From: Populus alba
Lineage: Eukaryota; Streptophyta; Magnoliopsida; Malpighiales; Salicaceae
Length of the DNA: 64,000 nucleotides
Reading direction: 5' to 3'
NCBI RefSeq assembly: GCF_005239225.2
Contig: NC_133287.1
Span: forward strand, 13,249,493-13,313,492
The position numbers were made by a program, and so were the translations under genes. Of this stretch, positions 1 through 9,396 are shown piece by piece. Numbering within the stretch: the first letter of the stretch is position 1; each line of letters opens with the position of its first letter. The notes under the pieces are model-generated. The model searched no databases and was not told the DNA's origin. It saw only the letters and a program-made list of their open reading frames with translations.

Positions 1-884
1 TTAAGTTTCTTAGTTACTTTTGTAAGACCTTATGGGGAAAGTTGGGAACTAAACTCTTATTTTCGACAACATGCCATCCTCAAACAGATGGACAAACTGA
101 GGTAGTGAATAGAACATCATCCCAACTTTTACGTGCTGTAATTCAAAAGAATTTGAAAAGTTGGGAAGAATGTTTGCCGTTTGTTGAGTTTGCTTATAAT
201 AGAACTGTGCATTCAACTACTACTTTTTCTCCTTTTGAAATTGTTTATGGTTTTAATCCACTAACTCCTATGGATTTAATTCCTTTATCTTTTGAAGAAA
301 GGGTAAGTTTAGATGGTGAAAAGAAGGCAAAGATGGTGAGAGAACTCCATGAGGGAGTTTGACTATAAATAGAGAAAAAAAACAGACTTTATGCTTCTAA
401 AGCAAATAAGGGAGTTGTTTTCCAACCCGGTGATTGGGTATGGGTGCACATTCGTAAGGAACGATTTCCTAACCAAAGGAAATCAAAATTACAGCCTCGT
501 GGTGATGGTCCTTTTTAGGTTTTAGAGAGAATCAATGACAACGCATACAAAATTGACCTTCCAGGTGAGTATAGTGTTAGTGCTACCTTTAATGTTGCTG
601 ATCTTACTTTGTTTGACACAGATTTTGATTCGAGGTCGAATCCTTTCGAGGAGAGAGGGGATGATGCGGACCAGCCCAGAAACACCAGCAAGGACCCATT
701 ACATGTTCCAAATGGACCCATGACTCGGTCCAAGACAAAGACATTGAAAGACGCATTGAATGCATTGGTTTTGAAGGTTTCCACCAAGTCAGAATTGGAA
801 GGTCCATTAGAGTATCAAGAGGAGATCCTAGTACATCTTATCCATGTGCAAGAGGGGTCCAATACAACCTTATTTGGGCCATGA
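1..884 (+). pseudogene. Family A Ty3/gypsy pol, integrase 3' half (element cut by window edge)
   Basis: C-terminal part of a Ty3/gypsy polyprotein. It shows the end of the integrase catalytic core ([10 protein letters not shown], third acidic residue of the DDE triad), the [11 protein letters not shown] segment, then the integrase C-terminal domain ([28 protein letters not shown]) and a tail with GPMTRSKTK. Stops at about 360, 366 and 518 and a small deletion near 405-420 break the frame. It closely matches the pol end of A1 (24540-25427), which shares the same junctions. The last 220 bp of the frame lie inside the 3' LTR. The element begins left of the window. It probably sits in an intron of the SMC3 pseudogene, because intron-like sequence starts right after the LTR. 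Confidence 0.9.
648..661 (+). other. Polypurine tract of family A element
   Basis: All-purine run GAGGAGAGAGGGGA directly abutting the LTR start TGATGCGG. It primes plus-strand synthesis in LTR elements and here also encodes EERG of the pol frame. Confidence 0.8.
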
Positions 885-1365
885 GATAAGGGCTTTATTT
901 TATTTTGTTATCTACAGCCCAAGGCTTCTTTGGGCTTAATTCATACTTTGTTTTAAGCTAGGATCCAAGGCTTGTTTGGATTAAGTTATGGGCTTTTCAT
1001 TTTAGGGTTTTGGGCCAGTTTTAAGTGGACCTCATATAAGTCCACATAAAGGGTCCATTAGGGTTAACTTTTCAAGAACTATTTAAACTCATGTAGGCCA
1101 AAATTTCGGCAGCTTTGATGATTATTATTCTGAATTTTTCAGTTTTAACGTGTGAGAGTGATTCTTGCATTCTTCAGTTCTTAAACAAACTGAATCTGAC
1201 TTATCGAAGATTAACTGGCTTCGTGGCGTCATTCTACTCATTCCAATAGTGTTGGTGCCTTGGGGCAGGTTTCCATTGTGTCGCACTCATATCAGACCTA
1301 TTTCGGCTTTCCGGGATCAGATCTCAATCTTGATTGTGGGTTGCGTGATCACGAGGTTCGCATCA
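662..1365 (+). repeat. Family A 3' LTR, short form (704 bp)
   Basis: Begins TGATGCGGACC and ends GGTTCGCATCA, giving 7-bp inverted ends TGATGCG/CGCATCA. Codons of pol occupy the first 223 bp. This copy lacks the block of about 185 bp with a TATA box that is present in the 891-bp LTRs of A1 and A3; the join is at about 886-890. Sequence after 1365 is SMC3 intron-like. Confidence 0.88.
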
Positions 1366-1509
1366 CACAACCTACGCAATGATGACAGGCATCAACAATA
1401 CCATGTATGTTACGCCATACACTATCTTATTTTGAATCTATGAGATTGAGGTATTTTCTCAATGTCACCGTTTTAAGTTTGTATTCTAATGATTGTTGTT
1501 ATTTACTAG

Positions 1510-1580
1510 GAAGGAGCACGACATCAAGTTTTATTTGCTTTTGTCAAGATTGTGTTGATAATTCTGGCAATCACATCCCG
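1510..1580 (+). pseudogene. SMC3 exon (GAGHQ) copy 1
   Basis: Exon flanked by AG (1508-1509) and GT (1581-1582). Reads GARHQVLFAFV and then loses frame by one missing base near 1553; the other two copies keep this position. Similar flanking intron extends on both sides. Confidence 0.75.
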
Positions 1581-1799
1581 GTAATACTTCATAACCTACT
1601 TCCTTTTCTTTTCTGAGGTATGGAGTGAATAATGGTCCACATCTTATTATAAAAGGAGAAGGATCATGATTTGTTTTTTTTTTTTTCATTTTTTTCTTCT
1701 TCTAACATATAAGCTTATTTTTATCTTTACTAATTTTAACACACAAAGCTAATTAATTTTTGGGGATAAAGAATGCTAAATGCTTTTATTTAAATTGCA

Positions 1800-1936
1800 G
1801 TATGCTTTCAGGATGATGCTATGAAATACTTGATATTCTACAACAAAAAATACAGGATTCTTTGAAGGATCTTGACTATATTATTCCCTTATATGAACAA
1901 CAAGTTACAAAGAAAAATGGTATCACAAAGATGTAA
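1800..1936 (+). pseudogene. Possible SMC3 coiled-coil exon fragment
   Basis: One frame reads LQQKIQDSLKDLDYIIPLYE and on to ITKM before a stop. This resembles the SMC3 coiled-coil segment with LDExxPLYExQVxKE. It lies between exon copies 1 and 2 and so would be out of order. The match is shorter and weaker than for the other exons. Confidence 0.45.
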
Positions 1937-2862
1937 GCCTGAGAATTTTAAAGTTTGTTCATGCTTTTGTTTGTTGCACATGGACTAGGTGCTATTGTTC
2001 TATCTACCCTTAGAATTGTCAGATTGCTTGGTGTTAGTATATGGGTTTTAGTCTTGACCAGTATTTAAAGTGAACATGCCAAAGATTAGATTGCATTCAG
2101 ATTCTATCTAGGGTAAGCTGCAGTTCCATTACCTATAACATATAAATAAAGCCTTGGATCAGTCATGATTTCAAGTGAGTAAAAATTGTTTGTTGATAGA
2201 TTTATTCATTAAAAAGTTTCAGTTTCAGTTTCCAATTTCGTTTTCATTTCCATTTCTTTTCTTTTCCAAATTTCTTGTTTTCCCTTATACCCAACCCTTG
2301 AAGTGTATTTTCTTTCTTTATCTTGATGGTCATGCCAGGAGAAGTCACTTTTATGTGGTAGATGGGCTTTTGCTATGTGCAGTAGTATCTTTCTTTCATA
2401 AATAGTTTTTGGCAACTTGCAGTATAATCGCATGAAAAGCATCTTAGAATCCTCTATAAAAAACAATTTCATGCATCCTAACTTTCCAACAAAGCTGCCC
2501 ATGACAAATGGCTGCAATATGAAATTGAGTTTGGCATGTGGTAGATAGGCCTTTGCTATGTGCAATATCTATCTTTCATAAATAGTTTTTGGCAACTTGT
2601 AGTATAATAGAGCATGAAAGGCATCTTAACATCCTCTATCAAATGCAAGTTCAGGCAACCCAATTTTCCAGCAAAGCTACAATATGAAATTGACTTCGAC
2701 TTGATCCATTTAAAATGGGCTATCTTGTGCTTTTTGCAGTTGGTGCTAAGGGATTTTACTGGAGTTAATTGATATAAGACTCATGTTATGAGCTTGTAGT
2801 ATGTTTCTTTAGTAGCCATTCACTTTGTATTTAGTGATCTCTTCCAAAACCTACACCGTTAG
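1937..2862 (+). other. Intron-like sequence with a short internal repeat
   Basis: No gene is visible. A segment near 2330-2480 recurs at about 2535-2690: both contain a 'gtggtagat.ggcttttgctatgtgca' string, then 'ctttcataaatagtttttggcaacttg', then an 'agcatcttag/aggcatctta' string. The two are separated by about 190 bp, which points to a local tandem duplication of non-coding sequence. Confidence 0.5.
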
Positions 2863-2994
2863 TGATAGACATCAACTACTCCATGTACGTTTCATCATGC
2901 ACTATCTCATTTACATATAATGAGATTGAGGTATTTTCTTAATGTCACACTTTTAAGTTTGTATTCTAATGATTGTTTGTTGTTTAACATGTAG

Positions 2995-3062
2995 GTGCAA
3001 GGCATCAAGTATTATCTGCTTTCCTAGAGATTGTGTTTCATAATTTTGACAATCGCATCTCC
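2995..3062 (+). pseudogene. SMC3 exon (GAGHQ) copy 2
   Basis: Preceded by AG (2993-2994) and followed by GT (3063). Reads GARHQVLSAFLEIVFHNFDN and on to RIS without a stop. Upstream intron sequence (TGAGATTGAGGTATTTTCT and onward) matches that upstream of copy 1, so the repeat includes flanking intron. Confidence 0.78.
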
Positions 3063-3161
3063 GTAATACTTCGTAACCTACTTCCTTTTTCATCCTGATG
3101 TGTGGATGGATGTCACCCTTTTAAGTTTGTATTCTAATTATTGATATTATTTAAGAGGTAG

Positions 3162-3229
3162 GTGCAGGGCATCAAGTTTTATTTGCTTTCGTAGAGACTG
3201 TGTTTGATAATTCCAAAAATCGCATCCTG
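3162..3229 (+). pseudogene. SMC3 exon (GAGHQ) copy 3
   Basis: Preceded by AG (3160-3161) and followed by GT (3230-3231). Reads GAGHQVLFAFVETVFDN and continues open to the donor. It is the closest of the three to the expected protein. It lies only 100 bp after copy 2, so these two form a compact tandem duplication. Confidence 0.78.
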
Positions 3230-3464
3230 GTAATTCTTTATAACCTACTTCCCTTTTCTTTTTGATGTGTAGAGGATAAATAATGGTCCAGATCTTATTA
3301 CAAAAGGAGAAGGATCCTGATTTTTATGCTCATATTTTTCCTTCTTCTAACATATGAGCTTATAATTTATCATTACAAATCTTCTCCCACAATGCTTCAA
3401 AATTTCTTTTGAATTATTTGGTCTCTGATGAGGCTTAATTTTAGTTCAGAAGTTCAAAAAGTCA

Positions 3465-4198
3465 TGATGCGAACCTCGTGATCACGTGGTCACGCAACCC
3501 ACAATCAAGATTGAGATCTGATCCCGGAAAGCCGAAATAGGTCTGATATGAGTGCGACACAATGGAAACCTGCCCCAAGGCACCAACACTATTGGAATGA
3601 GTAGAATGACGCCACGAAGCCAGTTAATCTTCGATAAGTCAGATTCAGTTCGTTCAAGAACTGAAGAATGCAAGAATCACTCTCACACGTTAAAACTGAA
3701 AAATTCATAATAATAATCATCAAAGCTGCCGAAATTTTGGCCTACATGAGTTTAAATAGTTCTTGAAAAGTTAACCCTAATGGACCCTTTATGTGGACTT
3801 ATATGAGGTCCACTCAAAACTGGCCCAAAACCCAAAAATGAAAAGCCCATAACCCAAAAATGAAAAGCCCATAACTTAATCCAAACAAGCCTTGGATCCT
3901 AGCTTAAAACAAAGTATGAATTAAGCCCAAACAAGCCTTGGGCTGTAGCTAACAAAATAAAATAAAGCCCTTATCTCATGGCCCAAATAAGGTTGTATTG
4001 GACCCCTCTTCCACATGGATAAGATGTACTAGGATCTCCTCTTGATACTCCAATGGACCGTCCAATTCTGACTTGGTGGAAACCTTCAAAACCAATGCAT
4101 TCAATGCGTCTTTCAATGTCTTTGTCTTGGACCGAGTCATTGGTTCATTTGGAACATGTAATGGGTCCTTGCTGGTGTTTCTGGGCTGGTCCGCATCA
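3465..4198 (-). repeat. Solo family A LTR inserted in SMC3 pseudogene
   Basis: A complete LTR in inverse orientation, TGATGCGAACC to GTCCGCATCA, flanked by a perfect 5-bp target duplication AGTCA (3460-3464 and 4199-4203). No internal region remains, so it is a solo LTR left by recombination. It has a 20-24 bp internal tandem duplication at about 3832-3878 (AAAAATGAAAAGCCCATAAC twice). Short form, lacking the TATA block. Confidence 0.92.
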
Positions 4199-4203
4199 AG
4201 TCA

Positions 4204-4998
4204 AAACTATGGCCACCATTGATTGGGATAATAATCTAGGATTCTGCCCTTATCCTTGCATCTATCCATAAAATTGGCAAACTTGTAATGCTTTACGGAA
4301 GAACTAGGGGGGATACAGAGAAGTGCTCTATATTTGCAACCATACAATTTTTTTTCTTTTTTTGTCATCCCTCCCAACCCTAAAAAGATGAAAGGAGCCT
4401 GATTTCTCTTTTCTTATTCAAAGTGCTCATTCTCCGTGTAGTTCTTTGTGAAGTCTTTTATCATATAAATTAACCAAGGTAGTTAATTTTTTATTAGGAC
4501 GTTGTCTTCAATTGCTACCTCTTGGAATCTTCAACTTCATCAATCTTGGCGGGTCGCTTAAACATGACTACTGTCATGCCAAGCCCTCACTCTCCTGGCT
4601 TCCTAAATTGGTTGGGTTGGAAGTCTCTATTTCACTTTCTCAGTCTCCGTATCAACCAATTGGCACCATCTTCACTATCGATGGCCGCCACAAATAGCAA
4701 GCCGCTGACTTGACTATCTTTGTGATAGTAAATGTTCGCTACACTTTTTTGGGTTTTCTTGTTATTGAAATTTATATATTGTTATGTGTGCAAGTCATGA
4801 GAGAATTTTGTAGGAGGAAAAAATTTATTGGTGCTTCTTTATTTCTATTTTATTTTAATATGACTGCAAATTTCTTTATACAATGTCCCTTGGATCCATG
4901 TTACCTTTCCTTATAAGAGAAATTGTTACATATGGCGTGCATTCATTTAATGTTTTCGTTTTGCCCTCTCACTTGTTAAGCATATGTTTTCACAAATG
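4204..4998 (+). other. Intron-like sequence, no gene seen
   Basis: Short open frames at 4512-4713 have no recognisable domain and no splice or start context that supports a gene. The stretch fits the SMC3 intron interrupted by the solo LTR. Confidence 0.5.
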
Positions 4999-5241
4999 GT
5001 TGATTAGGAGGAATTGCATCTCCTTACAATTGGTTTGAAAAAGAATGAGTACTTTTTGGATGGAAAGCACATCACGTTCATCTATGTTCTTTATGCACTC
5101 TATTTCTCATTGCCTTTTCCTTTGTTTCTGAAAGATCAATGATTGAAAGTAATATTTTTTAGAAAAACTGAAGTTATGAATTTATTGGAAAGTGGTTGAT
5201 TCTTTTGCTCCAATCTATACGATGTAGAGCAACAAGGAAAG
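4999..5241 (+). pseudogene. SMC3 exons: EYFLDGKHIT and KTEVMNLLES
   Basis: First exon, about 4999-5075, reads VD-stop-EELHLLTIGLKKNEYFLDG and then KHIT. It has a Lys-to-stop change, and GT follows at 5076. Second exon, about 5163-5241, reads KTEVMNLLESG then a stop, and ends EQQGK before GT at 5242. Both match consecutive SMC3 segments, so this part is collinear with a normal gene. Both are inactivated by nonsense codons. Confidence 0.82.
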
Positions 5242-5342
5242 GTTTGATTATTTGAACCTTTTTTTATTGCTTAATTTTCCCAAAAATTATTTGTATCATT
5301 TTCCTACTAATTTTAAAATTACTTTTGTTTCTCGTGACATTA

Positions 5343-5869
5343 ATGAAAGACTTTGAGTGTCTATCATTATTGAAAGAAATTAGTGGCACTATAGTGTATG
5401 AAGAGAGACACCATGACAAAATATTTGATTCCTTCAACCTTTTATTAGTGCTTAATTTTTGCTAAAAATTGTGTATATTCTTTTTCTATTGATTTTTAAA
5501 TTTCATGTGTTTCTTGTGACATTTAGTAGATAACATCATTGACATTGTTGACAGACTCTGAGTGTCTTGAGTGTGGGATGCCGTGAAAGTTTGAAACTTA
5601 TTTTGGAAACATGCAAGGAAGAGATAGTTGAGTTGGGTTTTCTTTTATTGATGGTTTTTCAATGTGTATAATTTTCTTTTCTCTGTTAAACAGGGATCAA
5701 TAGAAAACAAATAATTCAAGTAGTTCAATACTTGGATGAGAGGCTGAAGGACCAGTATGAAGAGAAAAGGGAGTTGAGAAAATATTAGCAGCTAGACAAG
5801 CAGCGAAAATCTCTAGAATATACTATTTATGGTAAGGAACTCCAATGAGCTAAACATAAATTAATTGAG
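5343..5869 (+). pseudogene. SMC3 exons: LLKEI, RESLK and KQIIQVVQYLDERL
   Basis: Three further collinear pieces. 5343-5410 reads MKDFECLSLLKEISGTIVYE and on to ER. 5582-5617 reads RESLKLILETCK. 5694-5869, after an AG at 5692-5693, reads INRKQIIQVVQYLDERLKDQ, continues through EKRELRKY, a TAG stop, then QLDKQRKSLEYTIY. The stop replaces a Gln codon by one base. The sequence ends where the first SMC3 coiled coil begins. Confidence 0.85.
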
Positions 5870-6581
5870 TTCAGTAGATGTTAGATGTTTGGACATGTAT
5901 AAGGTTTCTTCATGTAGTGATTTTATGAATCTCGCAAAATGTGCCCCAAATTGTTAGTCGAAGCATAGAAGGACATGTATGTTGTTGACAAAAAGGAAAA
6001 TAAACATGATCTTGTCATTATAAAAGTAGTGAGTCTCTTATTTCTTCCATTGGTTGTTGTTCCTTGTCCTTTATGTGTGTATTTATTACAAGATAATTTT
6101 GGAGTTTTAAACAATGAACTGAAAGGTGAGTTTAATTCTTACATTGAAAATAAAATATTTGACAGTTATGTTATTCTTTATCAAATTCTTGTTTCTAGAC
6201 TAGTTTTGAAAACTATTGGATTTATAATTAGCAGCACAATCCAGGAATTAAACATTAAATTGACAATCTTGAGGGTATAATGTCGTGAAGTGTGAATGGC
6301 TAGTTGCCATACAATGATTGCTGCATAAAGATTTAGGTATACTAGTATTTCACATTCTCATTCATTGTTGGAGACTTTTACTTCAGCCCCTCATGACTTG
6401 CATGGAAATGGCAGTGTGTTTTAGCATCGACTAATAGGAAGACTTGTGCTTATGCTTGTGATTTTTTTATGCTGTGTTTTTTCTTTTCCTTGAAGATCTC
6501 TCTAAACTATTTATCATTGGCATGACATATGCTTTTCTTCCTTAAAAATAATGTTACAAAATGAAATTGTTTTTCCATAGT
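5870..6581 (+). other. Decayed SMC3 sequence and intron, no intact gene
   Basis: A weak continuation of the SMC3 coiled coil may lie at about 5925-6000 (ESRKM, then LVEA followed by a stop). The rest is AT-rich with no supported gene up to the LTR edge at 6582. Confidence 0.4.
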
Positions 6582-7139
6582 GACACGACCAAAAGCTTGA
6601 TGTCTTCTCCCAAGTGCAGGAGTGTCGAAGATATAAATAACCCGGCAAGACCGGGGTCGAACCACAGAGAGGTTAATTGTATAAATTATAAATAACAACG
6701 CAACAATAACAATAATAACGATAATAATAACAATAGTAGTACTAGTAATAGTAATAATAATAATAATACTCAGTACGTGGCGTTGTTATACCTGAGAATG
6801 ATCTAAAAGATCGGGTCACAGGTTTCCAGCCTATATACTGAGTTTATGAACAGATAATAATAATAATAATAAAAAAAACAACAACAATAATAAAGAAGAG
6901 AAGGAAGAAATTAATGAGAACTTTGAGTTGAAAGATTAATGTAAGGATTAAACAATGATAAAAATAAATGTCAAGGTTAGAGGATCCACTAATGGTACTT
7001 CAAACAAGTATAGTATAAACTCTTATTACTCAATTGGAAACCACACATAATGGAAGGAAGATTCAACCATAGAGTATAGAGAGAGGTTAGAGAGAGGTTA
7101 GAGAGGAAAGATTCAAAGGGGCGGTGCTCCAACAGCCAT

Positions 7140-7700
7140 ATCTCCGGCGACCACCGTTGGATCAAGCCAAGATTTGGTTATGTTGTGAACTGAACTATTT
7201 TCTACATTCTGACCGGAGGGATCTTCTAAAGCTTCCGCCGTTTAAGAAATCTGGACAATTGAAATTTTCTGGAAAACCCCCTAGTGCTGTCAGAGTCGCC
7301 GGCCCGTTTTGCCTTGTTATACCGTTGGATCCAGACTATTTTTTGGTATGTTGTGAACATCTATATTGCCTACATTCTGTCCAGAGGGATCGTCCATATT
7401 GGATTCCTCCTGCGGAAGCCAGCCATTTGAATATTTCTGGAGAAATCCTTCTCGGAATAGTCAGAGCCGCCGGCATATTTCTCCTTCTTCCACCGTTGGA
7501 TCAAGCTTATTTTTGGATATGTGATGCATCGGGTTATGATACACATTCTGAACGGTGGAGATTAGAAATTAAGCCTCCAGCAACGTTGTCTACATGTTCA
7601 ACAGAAGGTCGTCATTCTCAGGTCAGTTTCGGTATAATTAAGATTTGCGGCGATCCAACCGTTAAACTGTGCTGATTTTTGAATATGTTATACATAACAT
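7140..7700 (+). repeat. Tandem monomers in the LINE 5' UTR
   Basis: Imperfect units of about 168-171 bp, each with CCGTTGGATC followed by an AT-rich stretch, TTGG and ACATTCTG-CGGAGG. Anchors are at 7154, 7322 and 7493, with a weaker fourth near 7657. The array lies just before ORF1, where L1 promoters sit. One frame happens to be open for 183 codons, but the repeat structure argues against a protein. Confidence 0.65.
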
Positions 7701-7843
7701 GTGTATCTTCCTTTGAACCGTTGGGATGTTTGAACTGATCGGTGTTCCAATCATAGTGCTGGTCGCTTATTAGTGCTTCTTGGACTGAGTTTTTTCTAGT
7801 ATTTGTATGCTGGTCTTTGTGTTCTGCTGTCAAATTTGTTCCA

Positions 7844-9385
7844 ATGGTTAGCTCTGACATTGAACAACACAATGGAGTTAAATCTGGACATACTTTACAA
7901 TTAGAGCTCCAAGACATGCAAAATAGTCATGACATGAATCCTGTGTTGGGTTCTAAAGGTGATGAGTTGAAGGTTGGGTCTAAGCAACAAGAACAGCTAC
8001 ACCTTAGCCCCAAATTGAATTTTTTAAATGCTTTGAAGGGCTCTGATGTTGATGAAAATAAGGGTAGGATGTCCCTTAATATGAATCCAGTCCGTAACTT
8101 GCATTTTGCTCCCCCCGCAATAACTGATGGTCGTGTGACAGTAGCTCCTCCACTTGATGTGTTTGAGGATGGCTGTGAACTTTGGAAATCCACTCTAGTT
8201 GGTCATTTCGTGGGTCAGAAATTACCCTATCCTGTTGTTAATTCTATTGCTAAAAGAATATGGGGCTCCCACGGTCTATCCGAAGTTTTATCTTCTGATA
8301 ATGGATTCTTTCTCTTCACTTTTGATTCTGTCGATCGCGCCACTAATGTTCTGGAGAGAGCCCCATGGCACATGGCCAACAGACCTTTGGTGCTTAAACG
8401 TTGGCATCCGAACATGCAATTTTTGAAAGATGATCTGGATAGAGTTCCGGTATGGGTTAAGCTCTACAATGTTCCTCTCGAGTATTGGACTGTTAAGGGG
8501 CTGAGTTATGTAGCGAGTGCTATTGGGGTTCCCCTTCATGCTGACCTTACTACATTGTTGCGTAAAAGGCTTAGCTACGCAAGAGTTTGCGTTGAGATAG
8601 AAGCTTCGAAAACGCTGGTGAAGGAATACGACCTTCGCTGTCCAAATGGGTTATTCATAACAATTTCAGCGGATTATGAATGGATTCCTTCAAGGTGCAA
8701 TAATTGCAATGTCTTTGGACATACCACAGCGATATGTGCTACCAGTAAAGTTGATGATCGTACAATGGGGGCAGAGGGCAAAAGGAAAATAGGAGCTGTG
8801 AACTCTAAACATGCAGATAATAAGCAGAATCAGCTTCAATGGCAGGTAGTTGGTAAACGAAATAAGGGTGTTACAATTGGTGAGAATGATTGTTTGGCAT
8901 CTAAAGAGCTTAATTGTAATGAGAATGGTTGTTTAGCATCTGCTTTACAGAGTGCTGATTGTAATACGAATGAATCTGCGACATTAGATGTGCCCAATGC
9001 TGGTTGTTATGAAGATGAAAATCCTACCTCTCCTCTTATTTTGAAGAGCTTACGAGCAGACATGGTGCCGGAGGAAGGGGATGCATGTACTTCTTTAGAT
9101 CAAAGTTCAACCATCTGTAATGCAACCATGAACCCTGTTAGTCATGAGGTGAATGTTGATATTAGAGTTATGGGAGGTGGTACAGGTAAGGAAGATGATG
9201 ATAAGGAGTCGACGTCACTGATCCCAACAAGTCCGCAAAGTCCGATTTCTTCTGACGGGGAAACTTTTATTAATCAGTTAGCTAGCAAGGCTAGAGACTC
9301 TCTAGAAAAAAAGAAAACGGGTTCTCCAGGCTTTTCAAAGAAGAGTAAGAAATCTAGCTCCTCGGAGGGGGGCAAGTCAAGGTAA
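7844..9385 (+). CDS. LINE ORF1 protein (DUF4283-like, CCHC zinc knuckle)
   Basis: ORF1 of plant L1 elements: an RNA-binding protein that packages LINE RNA with ORF2p. The first ATG in frame is at 7844 (MVSSDIEQ), giving 513 residues; the frame is open upstream to 7817 but only with a TTG codon. The N-terminal region is followed by a DUF4283-like block (ELWKSTLVGHFVGQKLPY, then NGFFLFTFDS, APWHMANRPLVLKRW, VPVWVKLYNVPLEYW) and a zinc knuckle CNNCNVFGHTTAIC (C-x2-C-x4-H-x4-C). The tail is acidic and Ser-rich and ends in a Lys/Ser-rich basic stretch. No stop or frameshift. ORF2 starts 11 bp after its stop codon. Confidence 0.9.
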   Translation: MVSSDIEQHNGVKSGHTLQLELQDMQNSHDMNPVLGSKGDELKVGSKQQEQLHLSPKLNFLNALKGSDVDENKGRMSLNMNPVRNLHFAPPAITDGRVTVAPPLDVFEDGCELWKSTLVGHFVGQKLPYPVVNSIAKRIWGSHGLSEVLSSDNGFFLFTFDSVDRATNVLERAPWHMANRPLVLKRWHPNMQFLKDDLDRVPVWVKLYNVPLEYWTVKGLSYVASAIGVPLHADLTTLLRKRLSYARVCVEIEASKTLVKEYDLRCPNGLFITISADYEWIPSRCNNCNVFGHTTAICATSKVDDRTMGAEGKRKIGAVNSKHADNKQNQLQWQVVGKRNKGVTIGENDCLASKELNCNENGCLASALQSADCNTNESATLDVPNAGCYEDENPTSPLILKSLRADMVPEEGDACTSLDQSSTICNATMNPVSHEVNVDIRVMGGGTGKEDDDKESTSLIPTSPQSPISSDGETFINQLASKARDSLEKKKTGSPGFSKKSKKSSSSEGGKSR

Positions 9386-9396
9386 TCCGTGTGTTG

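Larger units (their letters stand above)
1368..6030 (+). pseudogene. SMC3: SMC3 (cohesin ATPase subunit) pseudogene, N-terminal half
   Basis: Recognisable exons of the cohesin subunit SMC3 lie in coding order on the + strand, separated by intron-like sequence with several retained AG and GT sites. Fragments match the family's GAGHQVLxAFVEIVFDN region, the TIGLKKxEYFLDGKHIT region, KTEVMNLLES, the LLKEIxGTxVYEER region, RESLK and KQIIQVVQYLDERLK. Together these follow the Walker A domain and enter the first coiled coil. The ATP-binding N-terminus is absent (left of the window or replaced by the retroelement at 1-1365). Stop codons, frameshifts and a solo LTR show it is dead. One exon occurs three times and a more distal coiled-coil-like exon lies between copies, so the locus is rearranged. 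A processed copy is excluded because introns remain. Identification rests on remembered family sequence, with strong residue agreement. Confidence 0.82.

Noticed and set aside
1165..1443. 92-codon frame (MHSSVLKQTE...) repeated at many sites
   Set aside because: It is the R/U5 part of the family A LTR, seen in about ten copies with stops and no coding constraint.
4512..4713. Small overlapping frames as a gene
   Set aside because: No recognised motif in either strand, no splice support, and located in a pseudogene intron.
7124..7675. 183-codon open frame before LINE ORF1
   Set aside because: It consists of tandem 168-171 bp units inside the LINE 5' UTR; no domain, and a chance open frame in a repeat is likely.
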